Origin: Gemmatimonadaceae bacterium
Lineage (GTDB): Bacteria > Latescibacterota > UBA2968 > UBA8231
DNA: 64,000 bases
Direction of reading: 5' to 3'
Assembly (NCBI GenBank): GCA_026706075.1
Contig: JAPOZM010000031.1
Location: 1 to 64,000, forward strand
Below, in pieces: positions 44,401 to 52,341 of the stretch. Numbering within the stretch: the stretch's first letter is position 1; each line of letters begins with the position of its first letter. The position numbers and the translations under genes were made by a program. The notes beneath the pieces were generated by a model. That model was not told the origin of the DNA. It saw only the letters and a program-made list of their open reading frames with translations, and made no database searches.

Positions 44401-44813
44401 GCGGCCGGGATCAGCGGCGACAGGAGGGCCGCCGCGGGGGCGACGACGATCGTCGGGGAGCCGTCCGCCAGCCGCGCCGCCGCCTCGATACGCAGGGCCG
44501 AGACCTCCACGTCGGGGGAGCGCCCGTCGTAGAGATCGATGTCCCACATGGGGAAGTAGCGGACCACCTCCTCGCCGGCCACCGCCGTCAGGTCGTCGCG
44601 CCAGGCCTCGGCCCGGCTCTCGTCGGCGGCCACCACCAGGATCGACCGCTCCAGCTCGCGCTGGGCCGCCGTCAGCAGGAAGGCGCCGAGGCTCGCCGGC
44701 AGTCCGTGGACCCGCACCTCCTGCCCGCCGGCGAGCCGGTCGAGGACCAGCCGCACGGGGGCGGACTGGGCGGTCGTTCGGGCGACGGGATCGAGGGCGG
44801 GCGCAACGGCCAT
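41403..44813 (-). CDS. mfd: Transcription-repair coupling factor Mfd
   Basis: The 1136-residue protein matches full-length Mfd in order: UvrB-like damage-recognition modules (VADESRAEAWRDDL, YFPMWDIDLYDG), the RNA polymerase-interacting domain (DFVVHVDHGIGRYLGL near 475), Walker A (LVCGDVGYGKTEVA near 625), the DEEQ box (VVDEEQRFGVRHKE near 725), translocase motifs (VHNRVQSIHSLEQYL, IIESGIDIPSVNT, LYQIRGRVGRSKERAFAYLL) and a TRCF C-terminal domain. It displaces stalled RNA polymerase and recruits UvrA. It leads a seven-gene operon running to 36292. Confidence 0.97.
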   Translation of the reverse strand: MAVAPALDPVARTTAQSAPVRLVLDRLAGGQEVRVHGLPASLGAFLLTAAQRELERSILVVAADESRAEAWRDDLTAVAGEEVVRYFPMWDIDLYDGRSPDVEVSALRIEAAARLADGSPTIVVAPAAALLSPLIPAAVLERATLRLACGQVEPLDDLVSHLVDAGFESVPIVDGLGQFSSRGGILDIYPPGVEHPLRLEFFDDEIESIRTFDVGTQRSLEACPEAVVLPVCEVVLHSPFVDDFVPNLESAEKETGVDLIEFKDQLELGTATLEGIEAVMGVLYGPGDGLFEYLPADAVVWADETDDIDADVEKQLAPSRRDHERHAGRGTHLPPERLVRETPWLHRQVGRHPRVRTAPVGEGAEAVRFGASEPRLVQGDLNVLREEIARLGRESYAVHILCETRGQSSRLQEIFADWGDDVVFGLGNLSRGFVYPEAKVAILNDHEIFSRNKSRHRYRRFKAARPISSFDALGVGDFVVHVDHGIGRYLGLRRLTITNRDHDCLEVTYQGRDKLFVPVEQLDRLRRYTGADGAPPLLSKLGSGAWEKLKERTREEIFKAAAELIQLYAERKSLPGVGFSGDSPMLRELEAAFPFTETPDQLRTVEEVKRDMEAPHPMDRLVCGDVGYGKTEVAVRAAFKAVCDHKQVAVLVPTTILAQQHLQVFSERMEPFPVRVEVLSRFRTAREQKQVVEDVKAGKVDILIGTHRLLGRDIHFRDLGLLVVDEEQRFGVRHKERLKQLKRQVDVITLTATPIPRTLHLSLMGARDMSVINTPPQDRLPIHTEIITFDEGRISAAIEREVERGGQVYFVHNRVQSIHSLEQYLSELLPQVRFAVAHGQMPARQLEKIMLDFLERKYDCLVSTMIIESGIDIPSVNTILVNRADMLGLSQLYQIRGRVGRSKERAFAYLLVPKGKRLTRKSRLRLRAVEEFADLGSGFNIAMRDMEIRGAGNLLGAQQHGFITAIGFDLYTRLLDEAVRELKGERVEHAADPDIKIAVTAYLPDDYVPDTDLKMEFYQRLAGAARIVDLLAVREELEDRFGRLPWQAASLLHIMEIKVMARQLGLEAVQLEKSRFRMSFPETRQVPPADLQRLVQKSSSELEFKVGKGLTIETFLRASDEQERLAKARDLVEQLV

Positions 44814-44968
44814 GTCGACGGCAAAGGCCCTTGGAAAAGCCTGTATGTAACTGGGAATGAAGACGTTGCAGCGGCGTGGAGAGCTGCTTGCCGCGGCGGC
44901 GGCAGGAAAGGCGTAAAATAACCGGGCCCCGCAGAGACTGTCAACGCGGGAGAAAGGAGCCGAACCGC

Positions 44969-45553
44969 TTGCCGGAACCCAGCCACTTCTTCGCCTACCT
45001 GGCGCGCATGAAGTACATCGCCCGCTGGGGGGTCATGCGCAACACGCGGACCGAGAACATCCAGGAGCACAGCCTGCAGGCGGCGATGATCGCCCACGGC
45101 CTGGCGCTGATCGCACGGGAGATCTTCGGCCGGCCGGTCGACCCGGAAAGGGTGATGGCCCTGGCCGTCTTCCACGAGGTGAGCGAGGTGATCACCGGCG
45201 ACCTGCCGAGCCCGATCAAGTACCACGACCCGGCCCTGCGCTCGGCCTACGGACGCATCGAGGACGCGGCCAGACGCCGCCTCTTCGAGATGCTGCCCGA
45301 AGAGCTGCGCGGCTCCTACCGTCCGCTGATCATGGCCGATGGGGAGGACGGGCCGGCCAGGCTGGTGAAGGCCGCCGACAAGCTCTGCGCCTACCTCAAG
45401 TGCCTGGAGGAGGAGAACAGCGGCAACCAGGAGTTCGCCCGCGCCAGGGCGACGCTCGAGGCCGAGATCGAGGCCCTCGACCTGCCCGAGGTGGCCTGGT
45501 TCATGGAGCGCTTCGTGCCCGCCTTCTCCCTCACCCTGGACGAGCTGTCGTGA
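44969..45553 (+). CDS. YfbR-like HD-domain 5'-nucleotidase with His-Glu in place of His-Asp
   Basis: The 194-residue protein aligns along its length with E. coli YfbR: SHFFAYLARMKYIARWGVM, NIQEHSLQAAMIAH (H34), the metal dyad in AVFHEVSEVITGDLP (H69, E70 instead of Asp) and D137 in KAADKLCAYLKCLEEE, ending MERFVPAFSLTLDELS. YfbR removes phosphate from deoxynucleoside 5'-monophosphates. The TTG at 44969 is chosen because AAAGGAG lies nine bases upstream and the conserved start PEPSHFF follows at once. A putative TAAAAT -10 hexamer lies at 44914-44919. A decayed second copy is at 49169. Confidence 0.9.
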   Translation: MPEPSHFFAYLARMKYIARWGVMRNTRTENIQEHSLQAAMIAHGLALIAREIFGRPVDPERVMALAVFHEVSEVITGDLPSPIKYHDPALRSAYGRIEDAARRRLFEMLPEELRGSYRPLIMADGEDGPARLVKAADKLCAYLKCLEEENSGNQEFARARATLEAEIEALDLPEVAWFMERFVPAFSLTLDELS

Positions 45554-46305
45554 TGGACGAACGACTGACCGATCTCGGCCTCGAGCCGGTCGAGTTGAGC
45601 CTCGAGCAACGGAACCGGCTCGACGAGCGCGGCTTCCTGATCCTCGAAGGCATCATCGGCGCCGCCTGGCTCGAGGAGCTGCGGCGGGCTTTCGAGGCTG
45701 TCTTCAAAGACGAGGGGCAAGACGCCGGCAAGGAGGTCGCCCAGGTCGAAGGGGTGCGCCGGCTGGCCGATCTCGTCAACAAGGGCGAGGTCTTCGACGG
45801 CGTCTACCTGCATCCGGCCCTTCTCGCCGCCGTGTGGCACGTGCTGCGGCGGCCCCTCAAGCTGCACTCCCTCAACGGCCACGATCCCCTGCCCGGCCAC
45901 GGCCAGCAGGAGCTCCACGCCGACTGGGGCGGCGACCGCGGAACCGGCCGCTACCACGTGGTCAACTCCATGTGGATGCTCGACGACGTGACCGCCGACA
46001 ACGGGGCCACCCGCATCGTGCCCGGCAGCCACCGGTTCCCCGGACGTGTGGGGGAGGAGGTCGCCGACCGCCTGGCGCCCCATCCCGGCGAGGTCCGCCT
46101 GGAGGCTCCGGCCGGATCGGTGGGCGTCTTCAACGGCAGCGCCTGGCACAGCTGCACCCACAACCACTCCGGGGCGCAGAGGCGGCTCCTGCACTGCGCC
46201 TTCATCGCCCGCGAGCACCGGCAGCAGACCGACCAGCGGGAGCACCTGAGGCCGGAGACGGACCGGCGGCTGACGCCGCTGGCGCGCTACGTGCTGGACG
46301 TGTGA
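45553..46305 (+). CDS. Phytanoyl-CoA dioxygenase (PhyH) family oxygenase
   Basis: The 250-residue protein carries the PhyH signature: ELHADWGGD with HxD (H122, D124), GATRIVPGSHRFPG near 151-164, and VGVFNGSAWHSCTHNHSG with the distal His H199 and Arg210 for 2-oxoglutarate. The ATG overlaps the YfbR-like stop by one base (TGATG), so translation is coupled. The substrate is unknown. A decayed copy of its second half lies at about 49535-49832. Confidence 0.9.
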   Translation: MDERLTDLGLEPVELSLEQRNRLDERGFLILEGIIGAAWLEELRRAFEAVFKDEGQDAGKEVAQVEGVRRLADLVNKGEVFDGVYLHPALLAAVWHVLRRPLKLHSLNGHDPLPGHGQQELHADWGGDRGTGRYHVVNSMWMLDDVTADNGATRIVPGSHRFPGRVGEEVADRLAPHPGEVRLEAPAGSVGVFNGSAWHSCTHNHSGAQRRLLHCAFIAREHRQQTDQREHLRPETDRRLTPLARYVLDV

Positions 46306-46331
46306 GAGTGGACGATCACCCGGAGGGCCCA

Positions 46332-46718
46332 ATGCGCTTCAATGGAATCTGCATCGTCTCCAAGGATGTCCGCCGGCTTGCCCGCTTCTACATCGAGGTC
46401 GTCGGCGTCGAGGGCAGTGTCAACAGCACCTTCGTTGGTCTCGCCACGACGGGCGCGTCCCTGTCCATCTTCTCCGACGAGGAGATGGAGATCATGGCAC
46501 CCGGGAGCATGGATGGCGCGGGCCCCGGCGGCTGTACGATCGAGTTCGAGGTCGCTGACGTGGACCGGCAGTTCGACCGGCTTCAGGCGATGCGGGTGCC
46601 GATCGTGAAGCCGCCCACCACCCAACCGTGGGGGAGGCGCTCCGTCTGGTTCCGCGATCCCGACGGCAACATCGTCAACTTCTACGCGGACGTGCCCCCT
46701 GAAGGGGAGGCCGGTTGA
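46332..46718 (+). CDS. VOC (glyoxalase/bleomycin resistance/dioxygenase) superfamily protein
   Basis: The 128-residue protein has paired beta-alpha-beta-beta-beta modules: GICIVSKDVRRLARFYIEVVGVEG at the N-terminus and the C-terminal IEFEVADVDRQFDRLQAM with VWFRDPDGNIVNFY near residue 105-120. It may be a metal-dependent lyase, isomerase or ligand binder; the family does not fix the function. It follows the PhyH gene by 26 bases with a GGAGGG ribosome-binding site. Confidence 0.9.
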   Translation: MRFNGICIVSKDVRRLARFYIEVVGVEGSVNSTFVGLATTGASLSIFSDEEMEIMAPGSMDGAGPGGCTIEFEVADVDRQFDRLQAMRVPIVKPPTTQPWGRRSVWFRDPDGNIVNFYADVPPEGEAG

Positions 46719-46845
46719 GTCGGCGCCCCTCGTTCCGGGGCTGGGCCCTCCGCCTTGCCCACGTACCCCCGTCGGCCCATATTGGCAGCCCCGCCGAAGT
46801 CAGCAGCTGGTGACCTCAGTCCCTCCCCCCTTGGAGGCAGGTCCG

Positions 46846-48336
46846 ATGTTGTCCCCCCGCGTCCAGTTCGACCCCAGCGTGCCCCGATTCACCTGGGACG
46901 AGGAAACCTTCGCGAAGGGACTGGACACGGAGAGCAGGGCCAGGGCCGATGCGGCCCACGGCGAGCCCCCTGCCGACGCGGGCAACTGCCGGTTTCTGAT
47001 GGATGTTGGCACGGCCACCCGTCAGGTCGCAAGCGCCGCCCGCACCGAACTGGAGAAGCACCGGTCGATGGTGAACGACTCTCTGCGGCTGCCCGACGCG
47101 GATGCGGACTTTCTCAGAGAGCAGGACGAGGCCCTGGCCGACATGCACCAGATCTGTCTCTCCGGCATCGACAGCGCTGAACCGCCGAAGACGAGAGTCA
47201 ACGAAGTACGCAACGAGTATACGAGCTTTGCCGTGGAGAACGGCCTCGTGGGCAGAGCGGCGCAAGCCAGGGACACACAAGCGAAATGGGTGATTGCCGC
47301 TGTCGCTTTCCTCGAGCTTCTTCTGAACGCGTGGACCCTTGGCACGGCCCACCCGTCCGGTTTCCTGGGTGTGCTGCCGGAGATGGTCCTCTTCACCGCC
47401 TTCAACGTCTTTGCGGGACTCGTCCTCAGCTTCGCCTTGAGGACGAAGAACCTCCACGAGAGCTTTCGCAGCAAACGTCGTTTTTCCTGGTCCCTCGTGG
47501 CCCTGTTGGTCCTTCTCATTCCCCTCTTCAATTTCGTATTCGGACACTACCGCGACGCCCTGGTGAGTCTGCAGAGCCAGATTGCGGCCGGCGACTACGA
47601 GACCTACGTGACGGTCTGGGCCAGCTTGTTCCGCACCGCCCTGGCCACGGCCTTCTCCACTGAGTGGATACCCCAGAGCATGCAGACCGTGGTGCTGATC
47701 TTCGGGGGCATGTTCATGTCCAGCCTCGTCGCGTACAAGCATTACCATGCAGACGATCCCTATCCGGGTTTTGGCGCCCTCTCCCGAAAACGAGACGAGG
47801 CCCAGGGCCAGTACAAGGCCGAGATCGCCGCCATCAGCAGCCGCATCGAGAGCAGGGCCGCGGATGCATCAAGGGCGTTCGCCAGTATCGAAGCCAGGGT
47901 CGCATCGGAAGGGGCGGCCGAGGCTCGCAACAGGATCGAGTCCTGGAACTCCGCCTACCGGGGCCTCGTTCAGGAGCTCAAGGAGGCGGGCGACAGACAG
48001 TTGCGCCTCTACCGGCGGACGAATGGCGCCGTCAAACCGTGGCCGGCGTCGCTCAATGACCCCTTCGAGGCATTCGCGGTCGACCCGGAGGTGGCCGATC
48101 CGCCGGCGCCCCCTGAGATGCCTGTCCTGAAGGGAGCCGTCAGTCGACTGCGAAGAGACTGCGACCGGGCCGTGCTCGAGGGCCGGAGACGCTACAGCTC
48201 CGAGGTCTTCGCGCCTCTGCCGGCCCTCGATCCCAAGGACGTGAATCACCGCGCCTTTGCCGATCCCCTCGGACGGCTGGAAGGGATCAGAAGAGATCTC
48301 GACGGCCTTCCGCCGGCAACGGCGACGGAGGGATAG
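46846..48336 (+). CDS. Four-helix membrane protein of unknown function (first gene of an accessory pair)
   Basis: The 496-residue protein (ATG at 46846, preceded by GGAGG) has a soluble N-terminal part of about 145 residues rich in Glu and Arg. Four membrane segments follow, at about 148-166 (WVIAAVAFLELLLNAWTLG), 180-198, 214-233 and 279-296, with a periplasmic loop between the third and fourth. A helical cytoplasmic tail (QYKAEIAAISSRIESRAADA) probably forms a coiled coil. I recognise no family. The following lipoprotein gene starts two bases after its stop, so the two proteins probably form an envelope-spanning complex. Confidence 0.7.
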   Translation: MLSPRVQFDPSVPRFTWDEETFAKGLDTESRARADAAHGEPPADAGNCRFLMDVGTATRQVASAARTELEKHRSMVNDSLRLPDADADFLREQDEALADMHQICLSGIDSAEPPKTRVNEVRNEYTSFAVENGLVGRAAQARDTQAKWVIAAVAFLELLLNAWTLGTAHPSGFLGVLPEMVLFTAFNVFAGLVLSFALRTKNLHESFRSKRRFSWSLVALLVLLIPLFNFVFGHYRDALVSLQSQIAAGDYETYVTVWASLFRTALATAFSTEWIPQSMQTVVLIFGGMFMSSLVAYKHYHADDPYPGFGALSRKRDEAQGQYKAEIAAISSRIESRAADASRAFASIEARVASEGAAEARNRIESWNSAYRGLVQELKEAGDRQLRLYRRTNGAVKPWPASLNDPFEAFAVDPEVADPPAPPEMPVLKGAVSRLRRDCDRAVLEGRRRYSSEVFAPLPALDPKDVNHRAFADPLGRLEGIRRDLDGLPPATATEG

Positions 48337-48337
48337 T

Positions 48338-49168
48338 GTGGGTGCCACTCTCCGGATCGTCACAAAGCAACAGATCGTCACGGCCCTTGCCGTTGCGGCC
48401 GCCGCCTGCCTTGCAGCCTGCGCCCGCAGCCAGGTCGATCCCCACACGCTCTGCTCCGAAGAGGGCCCCGAGTCGACGACGGCCCTGATCCTGGACACGT
48501 CGGATCCCCTCGCATCCCACCAGATCGCCGCCCTGGAGCGCTTCACCGAATCGCTCGTGAAGCAGACTCGAAGGCCCGACGGGAGCCTCCAACCCTCCGA
48601 GAACTACGTGGCCAAGGGGCACCTCCTGGTCGTCTACGAGCTCCCCCGCGCAGGCGATCCGGGCGGAACTCCCCAGGAGGTGTTTCGAATGTGCAATCCC
48701 GGCTCCCCCGAGGACAGGGGACCCGTGGCCGGCTTCACGGAGGGGGAAGTGGCTGTCATGGTGCGGTGGTCGCACTTCACCAAGGCGATGCGCAGTGCCT
48801 TCCCGGACTCGGTGACCCGATCATCGGCGCCGACCTCACCGATCATCGAAACCCTCCGCTACGTGCGCAACAGGGAGTTCCCCGGTCCGGTGGAGATCGC
48901 CAGCAGCAAGCGGAGTGGCGGCGCCATCATCATCATCTCCGATCTGCTCCAGAATACGGATCTCCTCTCCCACTACCGGGGGCCCCTGCCGCCGGCGAAG
49001 GGACTGCCCCAGTCTCTTGCGCTGAACCTCTCCGGCATCGAAATCGGGGTGCGCTACCTGCGCTCGCAACGTGATCGCCACTTGCAGACCAGCGAGCACT
49101 TCGCGTGGTGGCGGAAGTTCCTCGCCGAGGCCGGCGGCCCCATGACCCGAACGCCGGAGTCCTGGTAG
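48338..49168 (+). CDS. VWA-like lipoprotein of unknown function (second gene of the accessory pair)
   Basis: The 276-residue protein has a lipoprotein signal (AAAACLAACARSQ, lipobox LAAC near residue 28). Its core resembles a von Willebrand A fold: a first strand ending in LILDTSDPLASHQIAALERF, where DTSDP sits at the MIDAS position, and a later strand GGAIIIISDLLQNTDLLSHY near residue 205-224. The GTG start at 48338 is two bases after the upstream stop. It is likely to be anchored in a membrane and to partner the four-helix protein. Its stop codon lies directly against the decayed YfbR copy. Confidence 0.7.
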   Translation: MGATLRIVTKQQIVTALAVAAAACLAACARSQVDPHTLCSEEGPESTTALILDTSDPLASHQIAALERFTESLVKQTRRPDGSLQPSENYVAKGHLLVVYELPRAGDPGGTPQEVFRMCNPGSPEDRGPVAGFTEGEVAVMVRWSHFTKAMRSAFPDSVTRSSAPTSPIIETLRYVRNREFPGPVEIASSKRSGGAIIIISDLLQNTDLLSHYRGPLPPAKGLPQSLALNLSGIEIGVRYLRSQRDRHLQTSEHFAWWRKFLAEAGGPMTRTPESW

Positions 49169-49832
49169 CGCATCGCCCACTGGGGGTCATGCGCAACACG
49201 CGGACCGGGAACATCCAGAAGCACAGCCGCAGGCGGCCACGGCCGCTCGATGCTGAGGAAGGTGATGCCTTCGCCGTCTTCCACGAGGTGAGCGAGGTCT
49301 TCACCTGCGACCTGCCAAGCCCGATCAAGCACCACTACCCGCCCTACGCTCGGCCTACAGCCGCATCGAGAGGCGGCTCTGCGCCTACCTCAAGTCCTGG
49401 AGGAGATGAAGAGCGGCATCGAGGAGTTCGCCCGGGCGAAGGCGACTCGAGGCCCTCCACTGCTCGAGGTGGCCTGGTTCATGGAGCGCCTCGCGCCCGG
49501 GCTTGCCCCTCACCCTGGACGAGCGGTCCTGATGGACGCGGCCAACTCCATGTGGACGCTCGACAACGTGACCGCCGGCAACGGGGCCACCCGCATCGTG
49601 CCCGGCAGCCACCTGTTCCCCGGCCGCGTGCGGGAGGAGGTTTCCGCCGCCTGGCGCCTTGTCCGGGGGAGGTCCTCCTGAAGGCCCGGGCGGGTCGGTG
49701 GGCGTCTTCAACGGCAGCGCCTGGCACAGCTGCACCCGCAACCGCTCCGGGGCGCCGAGGCGGCTGCCGCACTGCGCCTTTCATCGCCCCCGAGCACCGC
49801 CAGCAGACCGACCAGCGGGAGTACCTGGGCCG
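49169..49832 (+). pseudogene. Decayed partial copy of the YfbR-like and PhyH gene pair
   Basis: The sequence repeats parts of 45013-46260 in the same order and orientation, with many small deletions and frameshifts. Blocks include gtcatgcgcaacacgcggac, the HEVSEV...DLPSPIK region (49283-49330) and the yfbR end with a TGATG-like junction near 49530. The copy then skips about 135 codons and continues with PhyH (the VNSMWMLD, GATRIVPGSH and FNGSAWHSCT regions in different frames). No intact gene remains. It begins immediately after the lipoprotein stop. Confidence 0.85.
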
Positions 49833-49861
49833 GATAGACCTTCACCAGCCTGGCATCGGCC

Positions 49862-51506
49862 TCATCGAAGTAGGGTGAGCTTGCGCGTCTGTACGGCTTC
49901 CCTCATCACCAGCCGGTAGACGTAGACTCCGCTGGCCAGGGAGCGGCCACGCTCATCCCGGCCGTCCCAGCGCAGGCGGTGCGACCCCGCCTCCTTCCGG
50001 CCCTCGTGCAGCACCGCCACCCGCCGGCCCGTCAGCGCGAACACCTCCAGGCGCGCTGACCCCGGCTGCAACTGGAACCAGGAGATGATCGTTCCACTGT
50101 TGAAGGGGTTGGGCGCGTTCTGCTTCAGCCGCGGGCCCTCGGGCAGGCCGAGCCGCTCCCGGGCCAGGGCCACCAGCTTGGCCTGCTGCGGCTGGCCGAA
50201 GCTCTCGGCGAAGAGGAAGGAAGTCGGCGAGGTCCACCGAGCCGTCGCCGTCCAGATCGAAGCGGGGATCGGTGCCCCCGAAGGCCTCGGCGAAGAGGAA
50301 GAAGTCGGAGAGGTCCGTCACACCGTCGCCGTTGAAGTCGGGCGTCGCCTCAGCGGTGGCCGTGTAGGTGATCTCCCACGGCCTTCGACCATACAGACCT
50401 CCAACAAGAGACAGATTCAAGGTGAATGGGGTGTCACGTTTCAGGGGGATTCGCCCCCATCTGGTGGTGTAGAGATGAGATCCAAGCGAGGTCCAGTCTA
50501 TTCCCGAATCCTCCCACCGGTAGAAGGTCTCAACGTCATAGGAGCTGTCGATAGGGACAATCAGGGGAACACGGCCGTTCTCATCCGTAACGGCATGGAA
50601 GAAGAAGTTGTCTGTCATGGCGCCGTCGTAGATTTCACGAAGTTCATGGGTAAGACGGATGTTCAACCCTTCCACAGGATTCCCAAGAGAGTCAGTGACG
50701 ACAGCCTCCGCAGACGTGGGAGTGATAGGTGGAAAGGGCAAGAGATCCCACACCCAAGTATAATCAGCGAAGTCTTGCTGAGATCCAGCAAGCAACAGAC
50801 CGTCAGGGAAGTAGTTGACTCTGCCGACGTCAAGTTCGTGGCCGCCAGCGAATCGTCGGGCAAAGTCCCTCCGCGTGTCAGTGTGTAGCTTCACGGTCCA
50901 AAGGCTATCCTTCCTGTCAACCAGGAAGATCTGCACTCCGTTTGTGTAGGAAAATGTTCGCCGATCAGGAGACACGGCCACCGAGCTGGAGATGGAGGTG
51001 TTGTGCCGGACCTCTGCGAGTGCCCCATCGGAAACACGCCAGTAGTTGACACCTCGGGTCTTGTTGTTCAGGGCAAGCATGCGACCGCCATCAGAGAATT
51101 CCATGTGCCGCTGTCGATCGGGCTTGGCTTGGTCATCCAGGAAGGACGATACGACCTCTCCCGTGTCAAGACGGAGGATCGACACGTTGACGGAGTCGTC
51201 AAACATCACGGCCAGGAGCTCGCCGTCTGGTGACATGGCAAGACGCGAGTACTGGCCTTGGATGAGAGGAAGCAGATCGAGGGTGTCTGTCACGCCGAAT
51301 TCAAGATCCCAATACATCAGGATCCTTCGATCGGCAGAGGGCTCTCCGAAGCTCCAGGCATCCTGAACGGTCACGACAATTCCGTCGTTCAGGACCTTCA
51401 GGAGTCGGCCCTCGAAGGTCGCTTTGGGCGTGACCCATCCGTAGTTGGCAATCGAAGAAGGGGGAGTCGACAGGGCCAGACTCGGCCAAGCCCCCAGCAG
51501 GACCAT
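49862..51506 (-). pseudogene. Secreted propeller-like protein with dockerin-like repeats and sorting tail, frameshifted near its C-terminus
   Basis: Read in one frame from 51506 to about 50222, the product has a short signal peptide (LLGAWPSLALS), a propeller-like N-terminal half (YSRLAMSPDGELLAVMFDD, SSSVAVSPDRRTFSYT) and a beta-sandwich linker. Two EF-hand/dockerin-like repeats follow: DFNGDGVTDLSDFFLFAEAF and DLDGDGSVDLADF. At about 50215-50222 one extra base shifts the frame. The other frame continues as FFLFAESFGQPQQ and a full FlgD-like sorting tail (NAPNPFNSGTIISW ... GVYVYRLVMREAVQTRKLTLLR) to 49862. A single-base insertion in a GGAAGGAAG run explains it. It could be a recent mutation or a sequencing error. 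Confidence 0.75.
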
Positions 51507-51671
51507 CAGAGCTTTCGTAGGTATGTCCCTCCCATTAGCGGGGGCGTGGGTTCACAGGTTCAACGATCTGTAGCAGTACGTTGAGGAGGGCCAGACCGGC
51601 TCCGAGGGGAGGCGGGTGCGTCATGAGAGAGAATCTACGAGAACCAGCGAGATAGTACGGGAAGGAAAGTG

Positions 51672-51755
51672 TGCCGAAGGTGGGACTCGAACCCACACGG
51701 GGTTGCCCCCACTGGATTTTGAATCCAGCGCGTCTACCAGTTCCGCCACTTCGGC
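51672..51755 (-). tRNA. tRNA-Leu (anticodon CAA)
   Basis: The acceptor stem GCCGAAG/CTTCGGC, the D arm (GGCGGAACTGGTAGACGCGC), the anticodon stem CTGGA/TCCAG around the loop TTCAAAA, a long class II variable arm (GGGGG-CAA-CCCC) and the T arm GTGGG-TTCGAGT-CCCAC are all present. No CCA is encoded. Confidence 0.95.
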
Positions 51756-51765
51756 CAATCGACCG

Positions 51766-52338
51766 TTACCAGCGCCACTCCTCGCCCCGGTCGGCCTTGC
51801 ACGGACCCAGGATCTCGGCGTAGACCACCGCCTCGCGGGCCCGCTCCGGCGTCAGGCTCCAGGGACTACGGCGGCGGGGCCGGTCCGAAGGTGCCGGACC
51901 GGCCCGCTCCATCTCGCGCATCCGCGCCGCCATGCGCTGGCGGGACTGCTGGATCTCCTGGGCCCGCTCGTGGGCCCGCTCCTCCTCGTCCCGGGCGCGC
52001 TGTTCCGCCTCCTGGGCCTGGCGCTCCAACTGCTCCAGGAGCGACTGCCCGTCGGCCGGCGCCGCCGACTCGAGCACGACCACCTCGCCCTCGTCGGGTT
52101 CGCGCTGGGCCGTGGGGGGAGGAGTGGGCCGGGGCTCGAAGGGATCGCCGCCGGGAAAGGGCCAGCCGCCCCACTCCTCCTCTTCCTTCTCCTGCTCCGC
52201 GCCGACAGGCGGCGGCCCCTCCCCCGTCTGCTGCTGCCGGCGCTGCTCCTCCTCCATCTGCCGCCGGCGCTTGCGCCGCTCCAGCAGCGCCGAGATCACG
52301 CTGAACAGCAGGAACAGGATGAGTAGCAGTTGCTCCAC
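51766..52338 (-). CDS. Small membrane-anchored, charged coiled-coil protein of the FloA/NfeD operon
   Basis: The 190-residue protein has one N-terminal membrane helix (LLLILFLLFSVISALL, residues 4-20), a Pro/Glu-rich linker and a highly charged coiled coil (LLEQLERQAQEAEQRARDEEERAHERAQEIQQ, about residues 100-135; shown here only as a region of heptads). No family recognised. It starts three bases after the FloA stop, so it belongs to the same operon and probably the same membrane domain. Confidence 0.75.
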   Translation of the reverse strand: MEQLLLILFLLFSVISALLERRKRRRQMEEEQRRQQQTGEGPPPVGAEQEKEEEEWGGWPFPGGDPFEPRPTPPPTAQREPDEGEVVVLESAAPADGQSLLEQLERQAQEAEQRARDEEERAHERAQEIQQSRQRMAARMREMERAGPAPSDRPRRRSPWSLTPERAREAVVYAEILGPCKADRGEEWRW

Positions 52339-52341
52339 GGC

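Noticed and set aside
40603..44921. Very long open frames antisense or out of frame to mfd (over 1200 codons)
   Set aside because: They consist of low-complexity Arg/Gly/Pro/Ala runs that arise in very GC-rich coding DNA; Mfd homology runs along the whole minus strand here.
49406..49681. Small open frames within the decayed yfbR-phyH copy as genes
   Set aside because: They are shifted fragments of the YfbR tail and PhyH middle with no complete domain.
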